From assembly GCA_026874595.1 (NCBI GenBank), contig CM049315.1, positions 17,755,664 through 17,819,663 on the forward strand: DNA of 64,000 bases, given 5' to 3'. This DNA comes from Sipunculus nudus. Its lineage: Eukaryota; Annelida; Sipuncula; Golfingiida; Sipunculidae. The notes under the pieces are model-generated. The model was not told where the DNA came from, did no database searches, and saw only the letters and a list, made by a program, of their open reading frames with translations. Positions 51,196 to 62,803 of this stretch are shown here, piece after piece (position 1 is the stretch's first letter; every line of letters starts with the position of its first letter). The translations under genes and the position numbers were made by a program.

Positions 51196-52145
51196 TCCCA
51201 TATTGAGCAGCAAATAAACCTGTATCATACGTCTTTGGACGACATGACCACCAATCAAGTTCCAACATGAATGATAGGTTCAAGATTTTGATTTGCACAG
51301 TGTATTTGTCTGGCACAGTGTATAATATCAAAAGCGTAACTTTCTCAGACCAAATCATACTTTCCTAATTTGAGCGACACCGGGAAAAAAATACTGTCTG
51401 TATTGGCACACGCTTGTCATTTCATGTGTAGGCCGCTCCAGAAACAGTCCAATATGGGAATTGTGCGATACTGTATTGGTTCCGCAGCATGTGTAAACAT
51501 CCAATGTCACTTTTAATCAACAAATAACACAAAAGTTATAAAGAATACACAGTTGTTTACACTATGGAGGCATAACATCTGCTACACTGACCAGTTGCTT
51601 AGACATAGATAATAAAAACGCCATTCGTGAAGTTCATGTTGATACGAACTTGTCTGTCGAAATATTTTCAATCAAACCACTGCACGCAAAGTATCGACAC
51701 CCATCACCAATAGATGGTTCATTTCGATAAAAAGGATGATTATTGTGGATTGAAACGTTAGGTTCGTGTTTATACAACACGGATTCCATGGCGTGGCTGT
51801 GAAATGAATTATAGACTATCACAAAAAATTGTATGTGTTATCATCAAAAGTGCCATTCTAAATATAACAAGAACTGTTGCCACCACCACTTCCAACTGAT
51901 GTTTAAAATCAGTCTTATTTATGTAAAACTCTCTATTAATAATTGTCGTATTTTCATATAAACTTGCATTTCATTGAATAAATTTTAAATATTGATAACT
52001 GTTTTGTCTTATTTTTCTTAAACCAGTCCCATGCAAGCAAGCCCACGCATCCTATTTCAAAAAGACATATATAAGAACATTTCCAATACAAACCTGACGT
52101 TATCCTCCAAATTCCGCAATAGATTTTCATAACGCTTAAGTGGGT
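51196..52145. other. intergenic, no gene seen
   Basis: If 50378-51195 is a gene end, the first few hundred bases may be its 3' UTR; an AATAAA occurs at 51978-51983. Otherwise this is unique AT-rich DNA. Confidence 0.4.
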
Positions 52146-52149
52146 CCAG

Positions 52150-52450
52150 TAACCCTGACCTCTCACCAGAAATCAAGATTCTTCACCTATAAGCAGGTCA
52201 GTCACATGTGTAAGATGGAATGTTTGTGATAGGATGTTTGTAATAAAGTGCGTTGAAATAAATACACAATCTTTTAAAAAGAAAGTGAAAGCTTGACCTG
52301 TCTCATGACTCTAAAAATCAAGACTTCTTACTAGTCAACGGACCGATATGGGCTAAGTTTGAAATCCACATACAGTACAACTGGAATTATCTGAAAATTA
52401 ATTTGACGAACTTATGGGAAGACTGACCGACGGAAGGACAAGATGGTTTC
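52150..52450 (+). repeat. diverged copy of the 11-kb DR1 repeat
   Basis: It has the same order of blocks as 11330-11895: 'CCTGACCTCtCACC', then 'TAAGATGGAATGTTTGTGAT', then 'ACAATCTTTTAAAAAG', then 'TTGACCTgTCTCATGACtC', then 'CTAAGTTTGAAATCCACAT', then 'GAATTATCTGaAAA', then a GACCGACGGAAGGAC tail. This is one dimer. The TGACCTTTGACC core is lost. Confidence 0.65.
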
Positions 52451-52559
52451 TATGAGGTACCAGCTTCTTCAAGCCAAAATAATCTGGCCCTGAAAAACCC
52501 CTTGATTTCCGGGAAACTACATGAAACCACAAATTACAAATTGACACAGGGAAATTGAC

Positions 52560-53190
52560 GGATAGTCATTTTTATATAAAAAAATAGAAATAAAATCGTA
52601 AAATAAGAAACCCTACAGATGGCGCTGCCGTTTTTTTTCCGTCAGTCTTTCTGTATATCTGTCTACCCGTCTGCAACTTATCTGCGACTTTGGAAAATCA
52701 GCTCTCCACATAAAAATTTGTTTCTGCTTTCCCCACAATAGGTTTTGCTCATTTGACCAGTTCCAAATGATCCCCAAGTGTCTGCAAATTAACTGTCGGT
52801 CTGTTTCGCTGTCTTATTTCCGGCCATTCAGGCAAGCGTTCGACCTCTGGTCGTCTAGTCTGTTTGTCTCTTTTTGTTTTTTTTTTTGTTTTTTTTTTTG
52901 TTTGTTTGTTTGTTTGTCTGCGCTCTTCTGGCCACAATTTTGCAGCAATCGACTTGAAACTTACATAGATGATTGGCAACCCAGAGTCCTGGAACCCTAT
53001 TGTTTTTGGTCAACATCGCATCATGAAGGTCAAGGTCATGGAAAGTATACAATACAGTTTTTGCTCCATAACTTTGTAACAAATGGTAGTAGCCACTTAA
53101 ACCATAGCTTGTTTTATTCGTCATTCCATGGCCTTTTATATGATGGGTACCTGACTCAAATCTGCCGTTACCATGGTTACGCATTTTTGG
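52560..53190 (+). repeat. dispersed repeat mosaic
   Basis: It includes CAGATGGCGCTGCCG (52615), T-rich (TTTG)n and polyT tracts at 52869-52915, and a module reading GACTTGAAACTTACATAGAT then AAGGTCAAGGTCATGGAAAG (53025-53044). The last contains a TCAAGGTCA half-site of the same type as at 11 kb. The (TTTG)n frames are low complexity and non-coding. Confidence 0.45.
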
Positions 53191-53194
53191 GTTA

Positions 53195-53645
53195 AAACTT
53201 ATAACTCAGCGACTTTTTAAGCTAGCAGGGTCTGGTTTTCGGCATTTCGTAACATTTCGCCAGCCTGACATAATAAAACTGCAAGACTGGCAAATCTCGC
53301 ACCATATCTCGTTTAACGAGAGAAAACGAGATTTCGAGGAAATGCTTATAACTCGGCGACTTTTACAGCTACACAGGTCTAGTTTTCGGCATTTCATAAC
53401 ATATAACCAGCTTGACACGCCAGAAAAGAAATCAGGCTAAATCTCGCACCATATCTCGTCAAACGATAAAAAACGAGATTTCACAGAAATGCTAATAACT
53501 CAGCGACTTTTACAGCTACACAGGTCTCGTTTTCGGCATTTCATAACATTTGGCCAGCTTGACATGACAAATCTGAAAACTTCTCACTGCCTCTTGTCAA
53601 ACGAGATTAACGGGATTTCATGGAAATGTTTGAACTTGGGCCCTT
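53195..53645 (+). repeat. 147-bp tandem repeat with hairpins, ~3 copies
   Basis: ATAACTC(A/G)GCGACTTTT starts at 53201, 53348 and 53495, exactly 147 bp apart, with a partial fourth unit from about 53642. Each unit contains 'GTTTTCGGCATTTC', 'CCAGC(C/T)TGACA' and an inverted repeat. In unit 1, ATCTCGTTT (53306-53314) pairs with AAACGAGAT (53324-53332). Confidence 0.85.
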
Positions 53646-56600
53646 TTACACTAGAAAGGTATGCAGGTATTCAAGGTCAGCATGCATACATAAACGTCTT
53701 ATTCGTTTCTGCTGCCCCCAAAACGTTGCTCATTCATATGACTGTTTCTACATGCACTCTCTGTCTATCTGTCTGTATTATTTCCATTTCCGGCAAGCGC
53801 GTGACCTCTGGTCATCTTGTTTCATCAGTCACTCGAATTCCATAAAACATTACATATTTCGTAGCTTTATTAAAATTTGTGCGCAAGATTTTATTATCTG
53901 TGAACTATCAGTTTAGGGACCATGCTTATATATTATGTAATCCAGAAGGGGGGGGGGCAGACCATTTTGTTCCAGTTTCGACCCTTTTTTTTTTTTTTTT
54001 TTTTCCTAGAGGGCGTAAACATCTGAAATACCATCTTAAAATCAAAACATGTGCTTCATGCTCCTTTAAATCTTCTTGTTTTGTAATTTCTTGCATAATC
54101 TTCAGAACTCTGATAGATATATCATGATAACTGAAGTTTGCAATAATATCCGACATCTTTAACATGACGGAAGATTAAAACCTTGTTACTTATAAATTCC
54201 TCGGCAATTATTTCCTTTCCTTTAAAAAAATACCCTTTATAAAATCATTCAACTTTTCCAGTATTGTCATGTCCAAACTGGTAACTGCTGAGCACTGGGT
54301 CTTTAGGACCTTTGTTATATTATATTTGCTCAGATATATGGAGTGGGGGACGTCAATTCGAATGTGCTTTAATAATTTTTTGTTTGTATTGTAAAAGCGG
54401 TTAATAGCTTCGACCTATGTACATATGTTGGGATCCGGCCAGCTGTAAACCGGGTGCGACTGGGACCAGGTAAGTCATAGACGTGACGTTACATTGATCA
54501 AAGAAAATATTGCCATAGCCTTGATGACGTGGCTCTTTGACTGATGGAAGTACGATGTCCTCACTTCCAGGGACGATGAACCGCAGTACATCTGATGGTG
54601 ACATCCGTAATACTGCAAATACTGTAATGCCAGGGATAAAATGTAAGTAAAACATGCTTGGCTTGAATAAAAGTGAGAACTAGTCACACTAAGAATAATC
54701 GTTTTTCAGATTACATATAGTCAAGAATATATGCAAATCAATCGATGAATTAGTCTGATCAAAAGATAAGTCCATCACCAATCCATGCGTCTGTTTTATC
54801 AATGTAATGAAAAGAATATGGATTCCAGTAATGTTATAATAGCAAATCTTTGTTTTTCAATTCATAATATATATTTACATTTCTAAAATGATAGCAAAAC
54901 CTGCACATATTATTTCAGATAAATTCCTTACCCCTCTTTTTAGAGAAGACCTGGCTCGCAGTGACCGGAACACGAAGGTTGGAACCTGCTGACACACCCA
55001 GAAACTCTTGCTGGGAGGTCTGATTCCGGCTTAGATCCAGGCTTTTGTTTCCAGGGGGTCATAAGATGCTCTTGTTACTGGCAACTATTCATTCCTTTTC
55101 TGCTTTTTTTTGTAATCCTAACCCCCCCCCCCCCCCACCCCAATCTATCTCCAGAGCCACCTTGTTTAAGAAAAATGCTATACATGTTCAACAAGCATCA
55201 GTAATAATTTATATAAAAATGATGGATCATGTCCTTGAAAATGTCAAAAAATGGAAGCTGTGGCCCAGTATACTTTTCATGAAAGGTGTATAAGACAAGC
55301 TTCAGTTATATTAATATACCACACCAGATATCTGCTTCCTAATGAAAGTAAGCTTTGCCATTAGTGGCATGCTCCCCGACCCGTGTTTGCATTCACTTAT
55401 CCGGCCCATATTCCAAAGTTAATTCGTGCAGAGGTGGCCCTACATTTGTTATTATCCCTTGATGATGTTTCTACATCGGGGAAATGTACCGGATTAACAC
55501 CAAAATCTTATCAATTCTTCATTGACCCATTCCCGATATGCCCTGAAACATTTTATGAGATTTCGTGTATAGTTATGAGAGTTATGCTGTGAACAAGCAC
55601 ACGGACGGTGATGAACACACTATCATGGCGGAGACAAAAACTGTTTCATGTGGATCCTTTTGATCAAGAAAGGTACAGGACGATATAAAAAAGCTTGTAT
55701 CAAAAAAGACCCAATAAACCAGTCAGGATTTTTAAATGTCATCTCGGTCGTCTTTCAGTGATGAGTCAGTCTTGTTTAGCAGATTGAAATTCAAATAATA
55801 CCCGCTCAAGAAAAATAAAATGGGAACATAGACGGGGTACAACTTTACATTTCAAACGGGTCAGTAAAAGCGTGTCTAGATCCAGAAAGCTGCATTATTT
55901 TGGATTCGTTCGCAGAATTTTTTCTATGTTATACTTAACTGTTGTGCGTGCATCTGTCTCCTTGAAATATGTAAATATTAAGCTTATGTAGCCATCATTC
56001 ATGTCCTGACAAAATACAAGGTCTGTACAAAATAGGCTAATCACCTCTGTGTTTCTAATATTGAATGACAATCTTCAGCATTTTATCTTTAAGTTTGCTA
56101 CACTTATTCTCGGGTACCCCCTTTAAGGCTTTTAAGGCATATTCTCAGAATTCATGCTTCTATTCCAACTTAAACCATTTTCTAATTTAAACCATTCTCA
56201 CTGAAACCATTCTAATTTACTCGTCCTTTTTATTTTTTCAGAAATCATATATATTCAACAGCACCCTGGCTTATTTTGTGGGCGAAAGGGGGAATTCCCA
56301 TTATTGCTAACCTGTGTAAACCCTGTGGTAGACCGGACACTACTGGCTTAGTCATTATAATAATGATCCTGAAATTGATAAATTGTGATGCCTTTAATCG
56401 TTATAATAATGATATTTACCTCTACAACTACGACAATGAAGATAACATTGATTTTATTTGCAGGAGGCGTTCAAACATACGAGTAATGAGGTGTTAGAGG
56501 AAGGAGACGAGTCATATTATCAAGGAGTGATATCAAGTCCATACTCGATGCGGGAGATCTACTGATGACATAACAACGAATAATGTCCACAATCACAGGA

Positions 56601-57509
56601 GTCTCTTACAGATTACGAGAAGGCAAAAGTCCTGTCTAGTTCTCTGGAGAGGGTCCGGGATTATTATGGTGTCTACTCGTGCTCCGTCGTTGAGTCTGAT
56701 TGAAGCAAAATAATACGCCCGTTTGAGGCACCAGACGCTGTAGTTACAAAATTATCGTTCAGGTCATGATTCAAACCTAGTATTCCTCAACAAAGTGATT
56801 CAAAACCAGGTTAACCCGACAGACACTGAAACTTCTGTTAAAACCTGTGCTATTTTGCTATTGGTCGGTAGACGTTGCATGTGTCAATTGTATGCTTTGA
56901 AGCTACAGCGGGGAGAGAAGGAACGAATATAGTGGCTTCTTGTCACAATGAGACTGTAAGAAATACAAAAAAAAAACCAGGCGCATATTAAAGGACTTGA
57001 ACGAAGTCCAGCGTACAGGCTTATTTTTTGTTTACTTTCATTGCATTTCTAAACGACTTTCACTCCACTTTTCTTTTTAACAACCCGTACGGCTTGCCCT
57101 TTGATGCAGAGCTGCCTTCTTATTGCAGATACGTGTGGCTGTATAGAATAAAAGTCTTGTCATGCAAACAATGTTTGTATTCATACATTTTGATTTGAAC
57201 GAGTGACTGTGTGTCATATGTGACAGTCCGTTTGCAGAGCATATACGTAAACCACTTATTCCTTCACTATAGACAGTTCTTGCATGCAGCATATAATGTC
57301 GTACGCACTCGGGCATTTACAACCGTGAAAAAAAAGTCTTTTGTGAAACATAAAATTCCTAGAATCATTTCCCTTAATTCCCTTAAGGATTTGTCCACAT
57401 CAATTCAGTATCGCTGTTGGGTCAGATTTTGCAACATCTTGATCGTAAATATGGTACAATACAGCAAGGAGGGTCCGACAATATTTCAGAGAAGTAATGT
57501 TAAAATAAA
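53646..57509. other. intergenic, no firm gene
   Basis: The segment holds G10 (53948-53957), T20 (about 53983-54004) and C15 (55122-55136) tracts. A module at 53785-53825 (TTCCGGCAAGCGCGTGACCT) resembles 52810-52850. An 84-codon minus frame at 54401-54655 follows an acceptor-like CTGGCATTACAG and has plausible composition, but has no partner exon or known motif. No supported gene. Confidence 0.4.
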
Positions 57510-57638
57510 CTGGTAATTACCCCTGCTACGCACGGTTTGGAACGAACACGACAATCCGCACGGTAGTATCGGAAATCCACCGGAAATCCAGAGATACGGA
57601 AAAACAAACAAATCGCGTTACGCTTTTAATATATTGAT
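57510..57638 (-). mobile_element. short non-autonomous Helitron
   Basis: On the minus strand the 5' end is TCAATATATTAAAAGCGTAA and the 3' end is a hairpin-type CCGTGCGTAGCAGGG followed by GTAATTACCAG. This is the same pair of ends as the copy at 58756, with CTAG mutated to CCAG. It is about 129 bp long and internally deleted. Confidence 0.6.
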
Positions 57639-58398
57639 CCATTATATGTATGGTATTGTGGATAAGTCTTTCGGAACAGCGTTTGGAACGTGTTTCCTAA
57701 CAGCGTACAGTCGCACCCAGTCGCCCCAAGCCAGTGTCTAACATGCGGTGGGAGTCTTTGACAAATATTCGGCTACACTTGTGACATGAGAAACAGATCA
57801 ACAATATCACACATACATACAAAAGAAACCGTCCATGGAATAGACCTTAGAAGAAAATGCGAAAATACCAAATCTAGTCATGAATATAGTAACAATGATG
57901 GCCATGACTTTTACGCAATAAGCATACATACTGAATGAAAGAGTAAAAAGTCTTTAAAAAACAAAGAGTATTACATAAACATTATTGAAAATGAGATGGC
58001 AAATGAATGTAAAACGTATTCAATTTACATTTTTACAGGAATTTTACATTTGTTACTGCAGTAATGTGAAAAATCTCGATTTTCAAAACATTTTAAGTCA
58101 ATAATATGTGTTTACAACTGTGATGCCACTCCATACGTGTACACATCATTCTGTACCAACCACCACCTGAATTTGGTTAACATTTTCTTAACATCTGTTA
58201 AATCTAGTACATAGTATATAGACCTTCATGGTTTGGTGAATATTTGTCAAGGGCCTCAATCGCATGCAAGGCCCTGGACTTCGCGTGCGACTGTGTAACC
58301 ATCATGGATTCCTGCGACCCGGTTGATGTGCACTCAAGCGTCATGTGAAGGAGGTCGCAGGAAGGAGCCCTCTTCGCTTGCAAAACAATACTTTCACA
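57639..58398. other. spacer between Helitron copies
   Basis: The first ~35 bp (TCCATTATATG.ATG.T.T) are shared with the flank of the copy ending at 59066. The rest shows no recognisable gene. Confidence 0.4.
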
Positions 58399-58755
58399 GA
58401 TCCCCCTTTTGAGAAGGGATCGCCAATGGGGATTATTTCGGGCCGGTGACGGGGAAATGTGTGAAAACCCCAGATAGGGCCCCCGGAGTTAAACTCTGTC
58501 CCGTAAAATTACACACACTATCTGGAAATTGTATTACCGGGCCCGAAGACACAAAGAAAAGAGGCGTCCGCGGGGAAGCAAATATTAAAATTGTTAATTA
58601 TGCACGTAATACGCAAATATTGCAAATAAAAATGGGTGGAATCTCTTCGGACAAACCCGGAGCATATGTATGCCGAAAATCAAGGCAATCCGTACGGTGG
58701 TATCAGAGGAGATACGGAAAATTACAAAAATCGCCTTACACTATTAATATATAGA
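58399..58755 (-). mobile_element. non-autonomous Helitron copy, long type
   Basis: It shares about 350 bp with 62460-62803, including CCAGATAGGGCCCCCGGAG, GCCCGAAGACACAAAGAAAA and CAGAGGAGATACGGAAAA. On the minus strand its 5' end reads TCTATATATTAATAGTGTAA, matching the other copies. Its right edge abuts the CTAG of the next element at 58756. The left edge is uncertain. Confidence 0.65.
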
Positions 58756-59066
58756 CTAGCAATTACCCGTGCTACGCACGGTTTTGGGCGAGCATTTAGT
58801 TCTGATGTCAAAAAGTCTGTCATAGTTTCATGTCTTGGGTGTACAATGTTACTGTCTCTTTGAATCCGACATTTGGTATAAGTGTTCTGTCTCTGAGTTA
58901 TTCTTGTGTCGGAGTCTAAATGACCTGGACGAATACGTTCTTGTCCGAATGGTGGAATGTCTTCGGACAAACCCGGAGCATATGTATGTCAAAAATCACG
59001 GCAAACCGTAGTGTCAGAGGAGACATGTAAATTCACACAAATCGCGTTACGCTATTAATATATAGA
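58756..59066 (-). mobile_element. non-autonomous Helitron, complete ends
   Basis: On the minus strand it begins TCTATATATTAATAGCGTAA (59066 inward) and ends with the hairpin CCGTGC-GTA-GCACGG (58768-58782) followed by GTAATTG and CTAG at 58756-58759. A 5' TC, a 3' GC-rich hairpin and CTRR are the established Helitron signatures. The element is 311 bp and encodes nothing. Its 5' ~120 bp match the long copies. Confidence 0.75.
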
Positions 59067-59307
59067 TCCATTATATGCATGATGTTATGGATAAAACTCT
59101 AATTGAAGCCGAGAGGTTGGCCGGAGAATTTTCGAAGAATTTGATATGTTAAATAAAATCATTTTTATATGAAAATATATATTATGCTGAACATCGCCAT
59201 TTAAAGTTGCCCTCCGCGCCCGTGAATCCGCCAGTAAAGGAACCTGTTATAATGTTTTCCAGTGAGACAGTCACTGCGTTCAGTCAGTGTGTTAAACCCG
59301 AATCCCA
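59067..59307. other. short spacer, no gene
   Basis: The start shares TCCATTATATG with the flank at 57639. The remainder is unique. Confidence 0.4.
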
Positions 59308-59624
59308 CACTGAAAACATAAACTCGTCAAAATGACGAGTTTAGGGTCGTCAAAAGGGTATACCTAATTTGACGAGTTGACTCGTCAAATCCATCATATG
59401 ACGAGTCTTTAGGATCGTCAAATGCCCTCTGATGACCCTGGAAACTCGTCAAACTAGAAACTCGTCAAATCAATTTTACTAAAAAAATCGGGTCTAAATT
59501 TTGTGTGTATGCACTGTATATGCAGATAAAATAAACATATACAATATTAAATAAAAATTTATTTTATTAAAATCCATGATTTCGAAGTAAACGTAAACAT
59601 AAACACACAAAATGCACTGTTACT

Positions 59625-59627
<3 letters not shown>

Positions 59628-59684
<57 letters not shown>
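59628..59684. repeat. (TA)n microsatellite
   Basis: An almost perfect TA run of about 57 bp within the TIR element. The Tyr-Ile open frame across it is an artefact. Confidence 0.95.
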
Positions 59685-59687
<3 letters not shown>

Positions 59688-60155
59688 TTATATTATCATA
59701 TCACCCGTGTGGGTCAACTTAAGTCCATTATCGTTATAAATTGTAGCAGTCCTTTGTTCTTTTGGAGTAATGAGCTGGATTTCATAACGAGAGGACGATG
59801 TTTTAAAAAGTATATATCTGAGTGATATCTGAGACCTGTGCGGATAGATTATCATAACTTGTACGAATGTCCACACTGCTGATATGAGTGCTTTCGCTTT
59901 GTTTTCATTTCTTTCCTCCTCCTACAGAGTGTGATTCTACCAGATATCTCCACAATCCATCATGCACGTGCATCGGCTCTTTTGACCTGTAACTGAATTA
60001 AAAATCATATCACTATATTATAAACTGTAAAAACAACTATAATTGTGAATAAGGTGATGGTCTTGCAGTAAGTATAGATAATATATGAAACTGATAACAG
60101 ATGTTTGTAAAGTAATGCCATAATGGTCATTTGCCTTTATAGTCAAAGATTCAAT

Positions 60156-60167
60156 ATCTATATATAA

Positions 60168-60212
<45 letters not shown>
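60156..60212. repeat. (TA)n microsatellite
   Basis: TA repeat with two AAA interruptions at its left end, followed by a C13 tract at 60230-60242. Confidence 0.95.
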
Positions 60213-60219
<7 letters not shown>

Positions 60220-61378
60220 GTATTTCAATCCCCCCCCCCCCCAGTGAATGATAAATCGACGCCACTGTATATATAATTTTAATTTGCTTTTCTTGAGTTT
60301 ATTCAAATCATGAATATATAAATCGCTTGCATTACAATTTATAGCTTCTATGTGAAATAACGTTTTAATATCTGAACTTGTTTAAATGATAGTACCTATT
60401 CAGTATCCATGCATGAGCCAGTTGATGTTTTCTGTGTTCAGCAACTGAACAAAGCAAAGGTCCAAGCAGGCATCACATCTGAAAGATGAGAAACAGGTAT
60501 ATGTTAGAATTATACCAAAATTTGAATGTTTTGTGTCATATGAACATATGAACATAAAATTATTATATTTTCTGTCCCCCCCCCCCCCCAAAAAAAAAAA
60601 AAAACAACAAAAAAACACGAGACTAGACAGGGGGTTTTAGTAATATTGAAACCTTGTTTTATTTATTATTTGCAACATATATATTGGTGACAAAAAGGAT
60701 AAATTATAACGAATCATGTTTCATTATCATAATAACCATCCTTAATAATTAGACAACATCATGTACCTTTTCGTGCTCGTCAGTGTGTTGCTGCAGCATG
60801 TGTCCCTTCAAAATTTTCAAAAGGGAGACATTTTTTCCTTCCATATGAAGTTGGTTCACCACCGCCTTCTCCATGTATGTGGATTCGTTTACTTGTTCCT
60901 CCTACCATAAGGATGACCCAAACACAAGAGCTCTGTAAAAGATTTAGCCATAAATTATGGCATAATCAATTCATTAAATCAGAATGGCGATTTTGATCAA
61001 TGCAGAGGCAATTTAACTAATATTATTAATTTTAAAGAGATTAAGATAATTTACAGTCGATCTACCAATACAGACAATAGAGAAATTAATATGAATTATA
61101 CACAAATTATAATCCAAAAGAAATATGGTCTATATCAATATGAGATGCTGCCACGTGACTGTAGCCTGCGAATGGCAGCACACAAGAGTGACCAGATGCT
61201 GCCATGCAGGGGCCCCCCGCTGTCTCAGGCCGTGCACGCCCGACCAGGCAACTCGTCACCCTTAACCCTCCCCCCGCTGTCTGGACTGACCCATCTGGCT
61301 GATAAGGGCTCTGACGAGACCACATCTCGTCATTTCTGACGAATTTAGTGGGGAAATGACGAGTTCATGTTTTAAGTG

Positions 61379-62383
61379 CACTCCGGATCCCGGAACCCAA
61401 GAAAAATTTGTAATTCTTAAACTCTTATGGTAATTTGTCCAGATATTTGAGCATAATCGTATCTAAAGACATATTTTATATAATGTTTGGTTAAAACATA
61501 AAAAAATAGTCTGTTTTGCAACAAAATTTGATAAAAAAACACTTACGGACCCTGGGGCACGGACCTCACGGATTACACGGACCCCATTTTCTCGTTGTTT
61601 TACCATTTCTTTAGTACATACATGTATTTGACATCACGTTTAGCCATGACACATTTGTGATTTATTATTGTGTTAGTATCTGTATTTTTACATTACTGTC
61701 TCAGTTTTTATTCATAATTTTATATTTGCTATTTATTTCATTTGTGTAGCGTTTTAAAAAGTATTATAATTTAAAACATTTATAAAATCATTATTTTGGA
61801 ACCTGTAGTTGCTTGAAATGCAAGTAATCAACTATTCCTTTCGGTATTTATATTATTGCCAACTTTAAAATTGCATGGTTGATATGAACGGAGCACGAAA
61901 CCTGTTGTTATGAGGAAGACCTCTGATATATCAGTCTCAGGTCCGCTCAACTGTTAGTGCACTTTAAATTGAATCTCCCCCACTGTGTCCTCACTATTAT
62001 ATTTTCATTTAAATATCAAATATTATATTTACTTTTTAGTGTGTGACATGAGTGCTATTTTTGTCCTCTTTTAGTCATAAATAAAAATATGAGCGGTGGT
62101 TACTGGGGTCCGTCAAAATTGAACAGTCGGCAAATTCAAGTAAATATGGTCCGTCTTCATCGAAATTTTTTTGTAATTATAAATCTTTCAGTGAATCGGT
62201 CATTTACAAATGTGCAACATTAAGGGACTTTGCTCTGTCCTTACATCAACAATAGTGGTGTTTTTATCGGTATAAATAATGGAAAATGAGGAAATAGGTT
62301 TATGGGGTCCGGGGACCGTGGGGTTCGGGTTTTACACACTACCCTGCATTCACTACCGCTCGGAAAATGTTCATTCTTTGAAA
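61379..62383. other. intergenic, no gene seen
   Basis: AT-rich DNA with two GC-richer phrases containing ACGGACCCCAT (61597) and GGGGTCCGGGGACCG (62303). They are loosely inverted to each other, but too weakly to call a transposon. Confidence 0.4.
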
Positions 62384-62803
62384 GATCCCCCTTTTGAGCA
62401 TTTTCCTCACGCGAGATCTCCTTGTGCACAGTAGACCTTTTCGCTGCGCGGAGGTTGCCTTTTGAGTAAGGATCACCAATGGGGATTAATTCGGGCCGGT
62501 CACCGCAAATTTAAGAAAAGCCCAGATAGGGCCCCCGGAGAAAAAGTCTGTCCCGCCATCAAACACTCTGTGGCCATTGTGTTACCAGGCCCGAAGACAC
62601 AAAGAAAAGAGGCGCCCGCGGGGGAGCAAATATTAAAATTATTAATTATGCACGTAATACGCAAATATTGCAAATAAAAGGGGGCGGAATCTCTTTGGAC
62701 AAACCCAGAGCATATGTATGTCGAAAATCACGGCAATCCGTACGGTGGTATCAGAGGAGATACGGAAAATCACAAAAATCGCCTTACGCTATTAATATAT
62801 AGA
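62384..62803 (-). mobile_element. second long-type non-autonomous Helitron
   Basis: Positions 62460-62803 match 58409-58755 closely; GATCCCCCTTTTGAG occurs at 62384, with an extra ~70-bp segment before the shared part resumes. The minus-strand 5' end reads TCTATATATTAATAGCGTAA at 62803. The flank beyond it differs from the other copies, which fixes this end. The 3' hairpin and CTAG were not found. Confidence 0.65.

Larger units (their letters stand above)
59308..61378. mobile_element. ~2.07-kb TIR element rich in TCGTCA motifs
   Basis: The terminal inverted repeats 59308-59329 and 61357-61378 match at 20 of 22 positions (core AAAACATRAACTCGTCA). Sub-terminal ACTCGTCAAA/TTTGACGAGT motifs cluster at 59320-59470 and 61245-61365. 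They include a perfect 11-bp palindrome with a 2-bp spacer at 59367-59390. No transposase frame is visible; the interior is AT-rich with two TA microsatellites and C/A homopolymers. I read it as a non-autonomous DNA transposon. Target duplications were not resolved. Confidence 0.6.

Noticed and set aside
52855-53184. Lys/Thr-rich or Phe/Cys-rich frames around 52.86-52.92 kb
   Set aside because: They are translations of (TTTG)n and polyT tracts.
54401-54655. 84-codon minus-strand frame as an exon
   Set aside because: It has an acceptor-like upstream sequence and plausible composition, but the same place carries a good + strand donor (CAG/gtaagt at about 54469) and no partner exon was found. 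It is left open and not annotated as a gene.
61550-62330. Inverted GGACCCC / GGGGTCC phrases as transposon ends
   Set aside because: Similarity is limited to a few short GC-rich words, and no continuous arm aligns.
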